Shown in pieces: positions 16,143 to 25,236 of a stretch of DNA of 64,000 bases. The translations under genes and the position numbers were made by a program. The notes below the pieces were generated by a model. That model searched no databases, was not told where the DNA came from, and was given only the letters and a program-made list of their open reading frames with translations. Source of the DNA: JAEKNW01 sp963677815 (GTDB lineage: Bacteria; Cloacimonadota; Cloacimonadia; Cloacimonadales; JAFGVF01); the NCBI GenBank assembly GCA_963677815.1, contig OY782499.1, positions 2,666,001 through 2,730,000 on the forward strand. Direction: 5' to 3'. Numbering within the stretch: the first letter of the stretch is position 1; the number at the start of each line of letters is the position of its first letter.

Positions 16143-17360
16143 TCATCTATGAGGCACAGGCTTAGAACCTTCCCAAACAACTCTTCTGAAATTAATTGGA
16201 TCTGTATTACCCTCAGAATTAATTAATAAAACTCTTGAATTAGCATCTAATTTTAACTTGTTTTTTAAGTCCTCTAATTGAGGGTCCAGCATTATATGTT
16301 TTAAGGTTGCTAAGGTTACTGCACCAGATTCTCCACTAACCACAAAAGGGTCACTTTTTAAAGGAACTGCATACATTCTCATGCCTTCAGCAGCTATGAA
16401 ATCTTGAGCAGAAATAAAAACATCTGCAGACTCTAATAAAACATCCCAAGCAATTGGAGAAGGGTCTCCACAAGCCAAGCCAGCCATAATAGAATCCAAA
16501 TCTCCTGGGAAATTATGAGCTTTACCATCGCCGATTCTCATACTCTCATATAAACAGGCTGCTTTATCTGGTTCAACAACTATACAGATTGGTGAATTTT
16601 CTCCTAGAATAGCGTGATAATGCCCAAGAATAGCTGCCGCTAAAGCCCCAACCCCTGCTTGAACAAATATATGACTTGGATATAATATTCCTTGAGCCCC
16701 AAATTGTTCTTGAGTTTCTGAAACTATTGTTGTATAACCTTGCATAATCCATTTTGGTATTTCCTCATAACCATCCCAAGAGGTATCTGAGATTATTTCC
16801 CAGCCATTCTTCTTAGCATCTATACTCACTTGTAAGACAGCATCATCATAATTTCCATCAACCACTTTGACACTTGCTCCGTATGATTTTATGGCATCAA
16901 TCCTAGCCTGAGATGTGTTTTTGTGGACATAAATTACAGACTTATGTCCAAGCTTACTCGCAGCCCAAGCTACACCTCGTCCATGATTACCATCAGTAGC
17001 AGTTGCAAAAGTTATTTGACCTGTCAATTCTCTAACTTTTTCTGAAACTAATTCTTCGTAGGTAAAATCGTCCTTCCATTCCAGGCGTTTCTTGAGAAAA
17101 CGATAAATTGCATAAGAACCACCTAGAACTTTGAATGAGTTGAGATGAAGACGACATGATTCATCTTTTACCCAAATCCCTTCAACACCTATATAGTTAG
17201 CCATTCTTCTGAGACATTTTAAAGGACTCATTTCAAAGGCAGGAATACTATCATGAAATTTCCTAGTCTGATTACTAATTTCCTTGGGAAATAGTTTTTC
17301 TGAATAAAAAACTTTATTGTGATTTGGATGGGTATTTTCTATCCATTTAATCTCTTGCAT
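16143..17360 (-). CDS. dpaL: Diaminopropionate ammonia-lyase
   Basis: This 405-residue protein is a PLP fold-type II enzyme that converts 2,3-diaminopropionate to pyruvate and two ammonia, in the cytoplasm. Visible motifs are KDESCRLHLNSFKVLGG with the Schiff-base lysine in SFKVLGG, the ATDGNHGRGVAW cofactor block, FVQAGVGALAAA and a SGESGAVTLATL phosphate-loop-like stretch. Length matches YgeX/DpaL (about 400). GGAGGA lies just before the ATG. Its usual catabolic partners (ygeW, ygeY, hydantoinase-type genes) are absent. Only the Mu-F-like gene follows. Confidence 0.92.
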   Translation of the reverse strand: MQEIKWIENTHPNHNKVFYSEKLFPKEISNQTRKFHDSIPAFEMSPLKCLRRMANYIGVEGIWVKDESCRLHLNSFKVLGGSYAIYRFLKKRLEWKDDFTYEELVSEKVRELTGQITFATATDGNHGRGVAWAASKLGHKSVIYVHKNTSQARIDAIKSYGASVKVVDGNYDDAVLQVSIDAKKNGWEIISDTSWDGYEEIPKWIMQGYTTIVSETQEQFGAQGILYPSHIFVQAGVGALAAAILGHYHAILGENSPICIVVEPDKAACLYESMRIGDGKAHNFPGDLDSIMAGLACGDPSPIAWDVLLESADVFISAQDFIAAEGMRMYAVPLKSDPFVVSGESGAVTLATLKHIMLDPQLEDLKNKLKLDANSRVLLINSEGNTDPINFRRVVWEGSKPVPHR

Positions 17361-17518
17361 TATTCCTCCGATATTTATCTTTTTATTACTAGATTAGAAT
17401 TATCTTTAAAGAAGTCAATATAAAGTTCAAGTTTTCAGTTTCATTTGAAAAATCAAGGAACTGTTAATACAAGAAGCCTATCAAGTAGCCTAACTAATCA
17501 TAAGTTAATCCTTTCTTG

Positions 17519-17568
17519 ATTGTTACTCTCTCAATAAGTTCCCAATGTTTAATTGAGAGAGTAACAAT
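17519..17568. repeat. Long perfect hairpin, TTGTTACTCTCTC family (copy A)
   Basis: Perfect 17-bp arms, ATTGTTACTCTCTCAAT and its complement, surround a 16-base loop. Copy B at 47020-47069 shares the outer 14 bases, but its inner stem differs on both sides and still pairs. It may act as a bidirectional terminator or be a mobile palindrome. It lies between dpaL and the OMP85 gene. Confidence 0.7.
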
Positions 17569-17591
17569 TAAGAAACTGTTGAAAGACTAAC

Positions 17592-17694
17592 CTACAAATA
17601 TGTCGCTCCTAGCGGAGCTTTTAAGGTTTCTGTGACATTTTATTCTACAAAGATGTCATTCCTCTGGAGCTTTTAAGGTTGCATTGACATCTTA
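17592..17694. repeat. Two tandem REP-like units
   Basis: Two units of about 50 bp start CTACAAATATGTCGCTCC and CTACAAAGATGTCATTCC. Each has GGAGCTTTTAAGG in the middle and ends in GACAT, which pairs with the ATGTC near the start. Such ATGTC...GACAT units with a core GGAGCTTTTAAGG are common intergenic repeats in FCB-group genomes (recollection). They lie directly after the OMP85 gene stop. Confidence 0.65.
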
Positions 17695-17699
17695 GAGAA

Positions 17700-19367
17700 T
17701 TAAAAACTAGTTTCCAGACCAAAATGAATTAAGCCATCATAGAATGAGTTCCAGCCATTATGATAGCCTAAAGCGTATTCAAATGTTAGATTACCTAATC
17801 TAGTTGCTAATCTAAGCCCCAAGCCTAGCGAGTAGAGATGACCAAGCTTAGTTGTTTCTTGTCCATTGAATGTCTCCAAATATGCAAGATCTCCTAAAAT
17901 GAAAAGATTGTTTTCTAATCCGAATAAATAACGGAGTTCAAGATTGTTCCATGATGTGAAATATCCAGAAAACTGTTCTTCTTGAAAACCTCTTAAAGAA
18001 GTAAAACCACCTAGTTTAAAAGTATTATATGATGAGAGCTTTTTCTTAGTAGAATAGTTAGCATTAAATTTATTATAAACAACAAAGCGATTATTCAATG
18101 AGTAGGCATAGGCCAGATAACCCTGACTAATATTATAGTTCTTTTCATCTTGGGATGTCATGTTATAATCAATAGAGAATCTTGCTTGATAACCAGATCT
18201 AGGATTAGATGAATAATCGAAGAAATTCTGTTGCCAGAAAAGTCCAATAGCTGAAATTTCTTCTGAGTCTTCTTGGCTTGAGCCTGCAATAACATCATAG
18301 TTAATATATTTGGCATATATTCCAATATCTTGACTTACAAATTCATAATTCAGAGATAGGCCTAATTCTGATAAGGTTGCAAGAGTATCATATTCAGTTC
18401 TTTTGACATGTATATCTCCTGAGAAGTAATAATCTTTTAAGCCTGAATCATGGTAAGCAAGAGCTAAGTCTGTTCTGTTTTCTTGCAATTTGTTCCATTT
18501 AAATTCTAAGTTTCTATCAGAGCCAAAGAGATTAGCAAAAGTAAAATCTAAAAATCCGGTAAAAGGATAATCTGAATTCTTACTATTATAGCCTGCAATT
18601 CCAGAGATAGTTGTCATCCTTCCTTCTTTTACATCAATAAGCAGAGTTTCATAGTCTATAGGATTGATAGTTACTTCTTTGATATAGTCCTTGGCAAGTA
18701 TCCTAGCTTGTCCTTGAGCAATTAGTTTGGGAGTTAAATCAGCTTCTCTGTTGAGTCTAGAAATTTTAATTAGTGAATAGTCATTGCTTACCTTATTACC
18801 CAAAAATTTGAAATACTTGTGTTTGAATGGTTTATTTTCAACTATCTTGAAATTTACTTGAGCACCTTGAGGGCTTTCAGTAATTTCATCAACAGAAACT
18901 TCAGTAAAGAAATAAGAGCGGGTTGAGTATTGGTCAATTATAAAGGTCATTATTTTAGTAATATCGTCAATAACTAAATCTTGCTGGGCAAAGTAGTCTT
19001 GAAAGATCTGGTCTTTAATAGCATAATTACCAGAAAAAGTAAGCTTATTGATTTTATTAATGCTGGCTTCTTCAATAGATATAACTACCTTAACTTGATC
19101 GTGACTAACTGGAATTGCCTCAATTGGTTTCACATCAACAAATCTGTAACCTCTTGAAGAGTATAAATCATGGATAGTCTTAATAGACTGATTAGCTGTT
19201 TGGTAATCAAATTCATAGCCCTTCTGAAAAGTTATTACTTGGTAGAGTTCTTTGTCAGAAAGAAGTTTATTCCCCTGGAAGATGATTTCAGTTATTGTAA
19301 TAGATTCTAGACTTGTAGAAAATAAGCACAAGATAAAAAGAATTAAAAGTAATAAACTTCTCTTCAT
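17700..19367 (-). CDS. OMP85-family outer-membrane protein (TamA-sized)
   Basis: This 555-residue protein has a signal peptide at 1-21, then about three POTRA-like repeats to residue 245 (ITEIIFQGNKLLSDKELYQV; INKLTFSGNYAIKDQIF; FKFLGNKVSNDYSL). The rest is a C-terminal beta-barrel with FKLGGFTSLRGFQEEQF, matching the conserved RGF motif of OMP85 barrels, and a terminal aromatic (LETSF). It is shorter than BamA (about 800) and close to TamA (about 575). It should insert or translocate outer-membrane proteins. It is the last gene of the long minus-strand block, 1 bp downstream of ispG. Confidence 0.85.
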   Translation of the reverse strand: MKRSLLLLILFILCLFSTSLESITITEIIFQGNKLLSDKELYQVITFQKGYEFDYQTANQSIKTIHDLYSSRGYRFVDVKPIEAIPVSHDQVKVVISIEEASINKINKLTFSGNYAIKDQIFQDYFAQQDLVIDDITKIMTFIIDQYSTRSYFFTEVSVDEITESPQGAQVNFKIVENKPFKHKYFKFLGNKVSNDYSLIKISRLNREADLTPKLIAQGQARILAKDYIKEVTINPIDYETLLIDVKEGRMTTISGIAGYNSKNSDYPFTGFLDFTFANLFGSDRNLEFKWNKLQENRTDLALAYHDSGLKDYYFSGDIHVKRTEYDTLATLSELGLSLNYEFVSQDIGIYAKYINYDVIAGSSQEDSEEISAIGLFWQQNFFDYSSNPRSGYQARFSIDYNMTSQDEKNYNISQGYLAYAYSLNNRFVVYNKFNANYSTKKKLSSYNTFKLGGFTSLRGFQEEQFSGYFTSWNNLELRYLFGLENNLFILGDLAYLETFNGQETTKLGHLYSLGLGLRLATRLGNLTFEYALGYHNGWNSFYDGLIHFGLETSF

Positions 19368-19368
19368 T

Positions 19369-20421
19369 TTAGAAATCAGCTTTGATCAAGCGATAAAGCT
19401 CTTCAACTAAGTCCTTCTCTGCTACCTTTTTTATCACTTGCCCTTTTTTAAACAAAAGACCTTCTTCTTTTCCACCAGCTAAGCCATAGTCAGCTTCTCT
19501 TGCTTCCCCTGGGCCATTAACAATACAGCCCATTACTGCAACAGTGATTGACTCATTTTTAAATTCTGCAAGTCTTTTTTCAACTTCATCTGCTAAAGTG
19601 ATTAAATCTATCTTAGTTCTACCACAAGTTGGACAGGAAATTATCTCCATACCCTTTTTCAAGCCTAGTGCAAGTAAAATCTCTCTCGCAACAAGAACTT
19701 CATCGAGCGGAGAAGAAGTTAATGAAACTCTAATAGTATCACCTATTCCTTGATAAAGAAGCATACCAATACCCATAGCTGATTTGACTGTTCCTCTAGT
19801 AAAAGTTCCTGCTTCAGTAACTCCAAGATGAAGCGGGTAATCAACTCGATTACTCAGATTTTGATAACACTTCACCATTAGATCTAAGTTTGAGGATTTG
19901 ACTGAAATCTTAATATCTGTAAAATTATTATCTTCTAAAATATGGACATGTTCTAGAGCTGATTGAACAATTGCTTCTTCCCCAAAACCGTACTTTGCAA
20001 TAATTTTCTTAGAAAGAGAACCACCATTAACCCCAATTCTAATAGGTATCCCTCTATCTTTGGCAGCTTTAATTACTTCTTTAACTTTCCATACTTCTCC
20101 AATATTACCTGGATTTAATCTGAGACCATCAATACCATTCTTGATTGATTCTAAAGCAAGCTTGTAATCAAAATGAATATCTGCTATGGTAGGTATCTTT
20201 ACTTGTGGAAGAATTTCTTTCAAAGCATGAGCTGCCTCCATATCTGGAACAGCTAGTCTGATTATATCACAAGCAACTTCTTCTAATTCCTTAATCTGCT
20301 TGAGTGTACTTTTCACATCTGCAGTATTTGTATTTGTCATTGACTGTATTGAAATTGGTGCATTACCACCGATAAACAAATTGCCTAATTTTATTTGTTT
20401 AGTTTTTTTTCTAACATGCAT
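19369..20421 (-). CDS. ispG: 4-hydroxy-3-methylbut-2-enyl-diphosphate synthase
   Basis: This is a 350-residue enzyme of the MEP isoprenoid pathway that reduces MEcPP to HMBPP with a [4Fe-4S] cluster. The TIM-barrel part starts APISIQSMTNTNTADV. The C-terminal cluster domain supplies Cys in ISCPTCGRTKIDL and VAVMGCIVNGPGEA. The start at 20421 is set by GGGAGGGAAA right upstream. A longer in-frame start at 20475 would run into the preceding gene and lacks a site. It is the compact bacterial form without the large insert seen in some Bacteroidetes and plants. Confidence 0.95.
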   Translation of the reverse strand: MHVRKKTKQIKLGNLFIGGNAPISIQSMTNTNTADVKSTLKQIKELEEVACDIIRLAVPDMEAAHALKEILPQVKIPTIADIHFDYKLALESIKNGIDGLRLNPGNIGEVWKVKEVIKAAKDRGIPIRIGVNGGSLSKKIIAKYGFGEEAIVQSALEHVHILEDNNFTDIKISVKSSNLDLMVKCYQNLSNRVDYPLHLGVTEAGTFTRGTVKSAMGIGMLLYQGIGDTIRVSLTSSPLDEVLVAREILLALGLKKGMEIISCPTCGRTKIDLITLADEVEKRLAEFKNESITVAVMGCIVNGPGEAREADYGLAGGKEEGLLFKKGQVIKKVAEKDLVEELYRLIKADF

Positions 20422-20459
20422 TTTCCCTCCCAGAAAGTATATAATGATTTTGCTAGAAT

Positions 20460-22439
20460 TTAGATAAGTCCCCAACGCCTTCTAAGAAAAAGTTCTATTG
20501 AAAAAGATAAGATTACTAATAATAAAAAATAGTTGTTGAATAATATCTTATACTCTGAATATAAATCTTGAGAAATTCTTTCTCTTACTAAAGAACTTTT
20601 GATCTGTTCAATCTGTTGTGGTGGAAAGTGTTTTCCTCCTGTTAGGTTAGAAATTTCTCTAAGTGCAACATTATTGAAATCAAGATGAGACATTTCAAGG
20701 GAGTTATCGAAAATTATAAAGTTTCCCTCTTTTTGATTATTACTAGTTACATCTGTAACTTTATAAGAATAGTTTCCTGCTGGAAGATTGGAGACTTCAT
20801 AAGTATATTGGTCTCTTTCCCATAAGAAGAAATCATTTTTTATGGACTTCTTTTCATTATCCAATAGCTCCAATTTCAGACTCTTTTGAGCAATGAAATC
20901 ACCTTTTTCATCTAAGATTGAAGCAGAGAATTTTACGTTTTGGCCAAAATAATAGCCATCTTTATCAGTTGAAACGATAAAATCCTGACCAGTCTTAGAA
21001 CTAAGCCATTGAACAATATTTATTATCAAAGTGTTAAATTCATTCCTATCTGATCTCGTTGCAAATCTCCAGAAATCACTAAAAGTAAAATAAAGAACTT
21101 TTGCATTATTAAAAGATATTAAAGCTATGGCAGGAGATCGATCCATATTATCCAATGTTGCAATCTCTTGACCTGTATTCTTTAAACTATAATACTTATA
21201 TTTAACAGGAGGCAAGTCTGTTACATTAGCAAAGTAATTTGAGAAAGTAGTATAATTTTTGGAAGTAAAGCCAGGGATTACCTTTGCCTCATAGTTTCTA
21301 TCAATCTTTGTTGAAGCAACAGGATATAAATCTTCCATACCTAAAACTATATCTCCCAAAAGAAATAAGCCTAAGCCATTATTAACCTTGTTTTTAATAA
21401 GTTGACCATCTTCTGAACTAAAGATTAATCTAGATTTATTGTTTATAATTAACAGCTGACAATCAGCCAAAAGGTCTTTTAATGAAACTTCTTCATTGGC
21501 CTGCCAAAACAATCTGTCTTTTGCAACAACATAAGTGTAGGAGAAGTTATTATCTAGTTTAATGGCATCTTTGATAAATTTCAAATCCCAATCAGGAGAA
21601 TCTGTAATAATAAGTATCTTTTTCTTATTATCACTTACTTTGATTACTAAATTAGTGGAATCATAAGTCTGATTGTCATCTAGCAGTTTAATATCTAAAT
21701 TATGTAATCCTAGCTTATCAAATTTAAGATAGATTGAACTTTTAATAATATTATCTTGATTTGTACCAAGATTCTGCTTCTTCAGTAGTTGATTATTTTC
21801 GGATATTTCAAGTCGCAGTTTAGAATTATCATGACTATTTATTGTAATTTCAATAGGACTATCCTCATTTAGATATGCTTGTCTATTTGCCCTTAGGTTA
21901 ATTATCTTAGCTTGCAAATCAACTTGAGGATTAGCTACATGGAAAGTATTAATACTGAAAGGATAATCTTTGAGTCTGGACAAGTTATTATCAGAAAAAT
22001 AACCATCAGATAGAAGAAAAATTTCATCAGGACTTTGCCCTTGCTTAGCATATAAATTTTCTATACTAGCAAGTAAATCAGTAGAATTAGGATTTCCCTT
22101 AATAGTAGAAGCGAAATCATAATATTCAGTGTCAAAATTCTTATCTAAATCATTTCTTATTTGATTCAAGATGTTATTTACCTTTACAGATTTCTCTTGT
22201 CCAGCCTGTTTAAGTTGCATACTAAGAGAATTATCTGTCATAATTACAGCCTTAGGTTTGACCAGTATTTCTCTTGAAATCTTATAAAGCGGCATGGTAA
22301 GAAACAATAACACAAGCCAGACAGTAATAAGTCTCAAAGTAAACAAGAAAGCCCTTTGTCTAAAGGCAATTTCAGGTTTTGTTTTTCTATATAAGATATA
22401 AGAATATAAAGCTGCAATAATGAGAGATAAAAAAATCAT
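20460..22439 (-). CDS. Membrane-anchored von Willebrand A-like protein
   Basis: This 659-residue protein has two N-terminal membrane helices (about 1-12 and 30-50) and one C-terminal helix ending FLRRRWGLI. Between them is a VWA-like fold with a MIDAS-type DNSLS (TDNSLSMQ) and EIFLLSDGYF. A later alpha/beta part, KILIITDSPDWDLKFIKDAI, resembles glutamine-amidotransferase-like domains found in such proteins. The architecture resembles Bat-type or N-terminal double-TM VWA proteins, which often work with MoxR ATPases; a MoxR gene is at 61.5-62.4 kb, but far away. Function is not known. It lies 38 bp before ispG in the same operon. Confidence 0.75.
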   Translation of the reverse strand: MIFLSLIIAALYSYILYRKTKPEIAFRQRAFLFTLRLITVWLVLLFLTMPLYKISREILVKPKAVIMTDNSLSMQLKQAGQEKSVKVNNILNQIRNDLDKNFDTEYYDFASTIKGNPNSTDLLASIENLYAKQGQSPDEIFLLSDGYFSDNNLSRLKDYPFSINTFHVANPQVDLQAKIINLRANRQAYLNEDSPIEITINSHDNSKLRLEISENNQLLKKQNLGTNQDNIIKSSIYLKFDKLGLHNLDIKLLDDNQTYDSTNLVIKVSDNKKKILIITDSPDWDLKFIKDAIKLDNNFSYTYVVAKDRLFWQANEEVSLKDLLADCQLLIINNKSRLIFSSEDGQLIKNKVNNGLGLFLLGDIVLGMEDLYPVASTKIDRNYEAKVIPGFTSKNYTTFSNYFANVTDLPPVKYKYYSLKNTGQEIATLDNMDRSPAIALISFNNAKVLYFTFSDFWRFATRSDRNEFNTLIINIVQWLSSKTGQDFIVSTDKDGYYFGQNVKFSASILDEKGDFIAQKSLKLELLDNEKKSIKNDFFLWERDQYTYEVSNLPAGNYSYKVTDVTSNNQKEGNFIIFDNSLEMSHLDFNNVALREISNLTGGKHFPPQQIEQIKSSLVRERISQDLYSEYKILFNNYFLLLVILSFSIELFLRRRWGLI

Positions 22440-22455
22440 TCTTTAATAGGTTACC

Positions 22456-23718
22456 TTAATTTAAGAAAAGCTGAGTATGAATACCAAAGGATAGAGATTT
22501 AGAGCTAGGACCAGGAATTACAGTATCAGCAACTTGGAGTGAGATACCTGTTTGAAAATAATCGCCCTTATATGCTACTCCGTAAGAAGTTGAAACTTCA
22601 TTATCGCCATCACCAAACTTAATTCCTAGTTGGAAAGGAACTTTTTTTAACCATTTTAGTTCAGTTGCTAAGGCTATACTATTTCTTCCAAGATTATAGT
22701 TATTATCATTGAAAGTATGACTATAATCTAAAGAAAAATCAATATCTCCAAAATCGTATAATCCACCAAACCTATAAATAAGTGGTAGATTAGTAGTATA
22801 ACCATCTATATCAGTTAATCTATCTTCATCAGAAAGAATATCTTCTTCTAAGTCAGAAATATACACATCCTCTATCCAATAGTTGTTTGCTCTGACTCTT
22901 GTTTTACCAGTCCAAGTGATAAATGCTAGAATATTATCAAAACCCATCCCTGCAGACAGATTTTCATTAATCTGAGAGTTTAAGGATAGATTAAATTTCA
23001 ATCCAAAACCACCAAAAGCTTCTTTTTGTTTGAGATGTGCTTGAGTATCCAATCCTGTATCAATATCAGCTCGATAAAAAGCAGTAAAGTGGGATGATTT
23101 AACATTCGCAATACCTGTTAAAAAACTAGCAGAAAATCCATAATCAATCTCTGGTAGTGAATAATCAGCTAAAGCAGGAAGCAGTTTATCCAATTTGAAA
23201 CCACCCATGCCTGTCGATATGTCAACATAAGAAAGCAAATTATAAGCTAAATCATTATTATTAAAATAATAATTATCTGATTCAGTACCATAAAGACTAA
23301 TTCTGATAAATTCTTCAGAAATCTTTGCTGTAGATAGGACATTAAGTCCAATCGAAAAAGCTTTATTGTTATCAGAAATACCAAAGATTAAAGTTCTAAA
23401 GGAACCATCCATAACAAAAGCACCATCGATTTCTGCTAAGAGGTCTTCTTTATCTTTATCTGTAAGATATTTACCAGAAATACCATTCATATCTAAATCA
23501 AAGAGATTATTTGTTACATTGATGTTAGTGTTTAAGAAAGGAATATCTAGATAAGCACCCTTCCCTATATTTGCAGGGTTCCAGTTGATAGCTTGAGATG
23601 CTTTAGCCCTAGAAAAATAACTATCAGCAAAAGCTAATGAAAAAGAATCTGTTAATGCAAATAAATTTGTTACAGCTAAGAAAGATACAAGCAAGATTAT
23701 AATATAAGACTTTTTCAT
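22456..23718 (-). CDS. Outer-membrane barrel protein, DUF5723/PorV-like
   Basis: This 420-residue exported protein has a signal peptide ending at about LFA (residue 21). ASQAINWNPANIG is like the start of FadL/PorV-type barrels (WNPA motif). Alternating strands follow to FGIHTQLFLN, ending in a typical outer-membrane final strand. It overlaps the upstream lipoprotein stop by one base (TAATG), so the pair is translationally coupled and may form one envelope complex. The exact family is uncertain. Confidence 0.65.
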   Translation of the reverse strand: MKKSYIIILLVSFLAVTNLFALTDSFSLAFADSYFSRAKASQAINWNPANIGKGAYLDIPFLNTNINVTNNLFDLDMNGISGKYLTDKDKEDLLAEIDGAFVMDGSFRTLIFGISDNNKAFSIGLNVLSTAKISEEFIRISLYGTESDNYYFNNNDLAYNLLSYVDISTGMGGFKLDKLLPALADYSLPEIDYGFSASFLTGIANVKSSHFTAFYRADIDTGLDTQAHLKQKEAFGGFGLKFNLSLNSQINENLSAGMGFDNILAFITWTGKTRVRANNYWIEDVYISDLEEDILSDEDRLTDIDGYTTNLPLIYRFGGLYDFGDIDFSLDYSHTFNDNNYNLGRNSIALATELKWLKKVPFQLGIKFGDGDNEVSTSYGVAYKGDYFQTGISLQVADTVIPGPSSKSLSFGIHTQLFLN

Positions 23719-25226
23719 TAATCTATCCTCACTGAAAGGTTCAATTTGCCTTTGACTATTAAATTATCATTAGGCAAAATTGTTACTACTTCATTACTAT
23801 TATGAAATCTCACCTTTGTTCTCATATATATTGTATCATTTAAGAAAATATCCAAATCTTCTTGGCTTAAAGTAATGTCATAAAGCTGGTCTTCATTAGT
23901 AACAGAAATATCATAATCAGTGAATTTTAATTCTGCTAATTCTAAGGATTCAGCATCAGCTTCCAAAGGTTGGGAAGCAAGATAAACATCTAATATTCCT
24001 CCAATTGGAAAGGAGTTGGTAACTGTTAGATTAAGACTTGCTTCATTAACTCTTTCATCAATCATATCTTGATTATCAGAGCTGATTTCAATATCATAAA
24101 GCTTATCAGGATAGATAATATAATCATCATTGAAGGTTGCCTTAAAAGGAATCCTTATATTATATTCACTTCTGATAGTATGTTGGTTGGAAACAAAACC
24201 AGGTTCTTCATCATTAATATTGGAAACTCTATAAGTAGGATTCAAGAATGCGATATTATCTGGCATTAACCTTAACATCTGATTAACTCTTTCATTATTA
24301 TTGATATCTATACTTGTAATAGTTTCTTGTCCTTGACTAGAACTTGCTTGAATAACAAATTCTACTCCTTCAAGCTCAGCTAGAATGATTCTATCAATCT
24401 CAAGACCATCTCTATAAGCTACTAAATCACCGGTTAACTCAAATTCAAAACCAATCTTATTATAAACATCAAAATGAATGGAAATCACATCTAAGACAAC
24501 TGCATTCTCAACATTGGCTGGATATTCAATATCCACATCAGTCTGACTATCTAAAGTCTGCACATCATCAATAAAACCTGTAAATGATTTAAAATATATA
24601 TCATCATCCAAGACTAGTCTAACTTGTCCTAAGTTACTGCCAACAGTCTGATTAGATTCAGCATTTACATCAATATCAATTAACCAAAATTCACCATCAA
24701 TATTTTGATCTGTAATACTTAAACCAGCTAAATCTATTATGTAAAGATTGTTATTAAAATCACTTGGTTGAAGAGCTAAATTCAAGGCTTGTCCTGTTTG
24801 ATCAATAAGTTGATTAAAATTTATATATAAAGTAGTAAAATTATTAACATCACCAGTATAGTGAATATCCATCTGGCCTGATTCAAATTCACCATCAACT
24901 ATTCTAAAAGAAGTATTAGTATTAACAGATTGAATTTCAAAGACAATATCTACTGGAGTATCACTCAAAACTGTTACATCAGGTGTGGAGTCTAAGATAG
25001 TTTTGGATAGTTCAGGAGTAGCTTCTTCTAAGTCATCTTCCACAACTGCGAAAAGACTATCATTTTCAATTATAACATTTTGCCCTTCTAAATCATAAGC
25101 AGGGAATTCTTCATTCATTAAAGGGATACTAAGGAGTTCAACATCCCAGGACGGCATTTCAAAATCAGTAATTCCACATGAAAACAGAAATAGTGATAGA
25201 AGAACTAATAAAATTATATGTTTCAT
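23718..25226 (-). CDS. Large lipoprotein of unknown function
   Basis: This is a 502-residue lipoprotein. The signal segment LVLLSLFLFSC gives a lipid-modified Cys at about residue 17. The mature chain is rich in beta-strand, Asp and Asn, without a domain I recognise. It might form several Ig-like modules, judging by repeated hydrophobic strand patterns. GAGAGG precedes the ATG. It is coupled to the barrel gene that follows and comes just after the radical SAM gene in transcription order. Confidence 0.65.
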   Translation of the reverse strand: MKHIILLVLLSLFLFSCGITDFEMPSWDVELLSIPLMNEEFPAYDLEGQNVIIENDSLFAVVEDDLEEATPELSKTILDSTPDVTVLSDTPVDIVFEIQSVNTNTSFRIVDGEFESGQMDIHYTGDVNNFTTLYINFNQLIDQTGQALNLALQPSDFNNNLYIIDLAGLSITDQNIDGEFWLIDIDVNAESNQTVGSNLGQVRLVLDDDIYFKSFTGFIDDVQTLDSQTDVDIEYPANVENAVVLDVISIHFDVYNKIGFEFELTGDLVAYRDGLEIDRIILAELEGVEFVIQASSSQGQETITSIDINNNERVNQMLRLMPDNIAFLNPTYRVSNINDEEPGFVSNQHTIRSEYNIRIPFKATFNDDYIIYPDKLYDIEISSDNQDMIDERVNEASLNLTVTNSFPIGGILDVYLASQPLEADAESLELAELKFTDYDISVTNEDQLYDITLSQEDLDIFLNDTIYMRTKVRFHNSNEVVTILPNDNLIVKGKLNLSVRID

Positions 25227-25236
25227 CTTACCTCTC

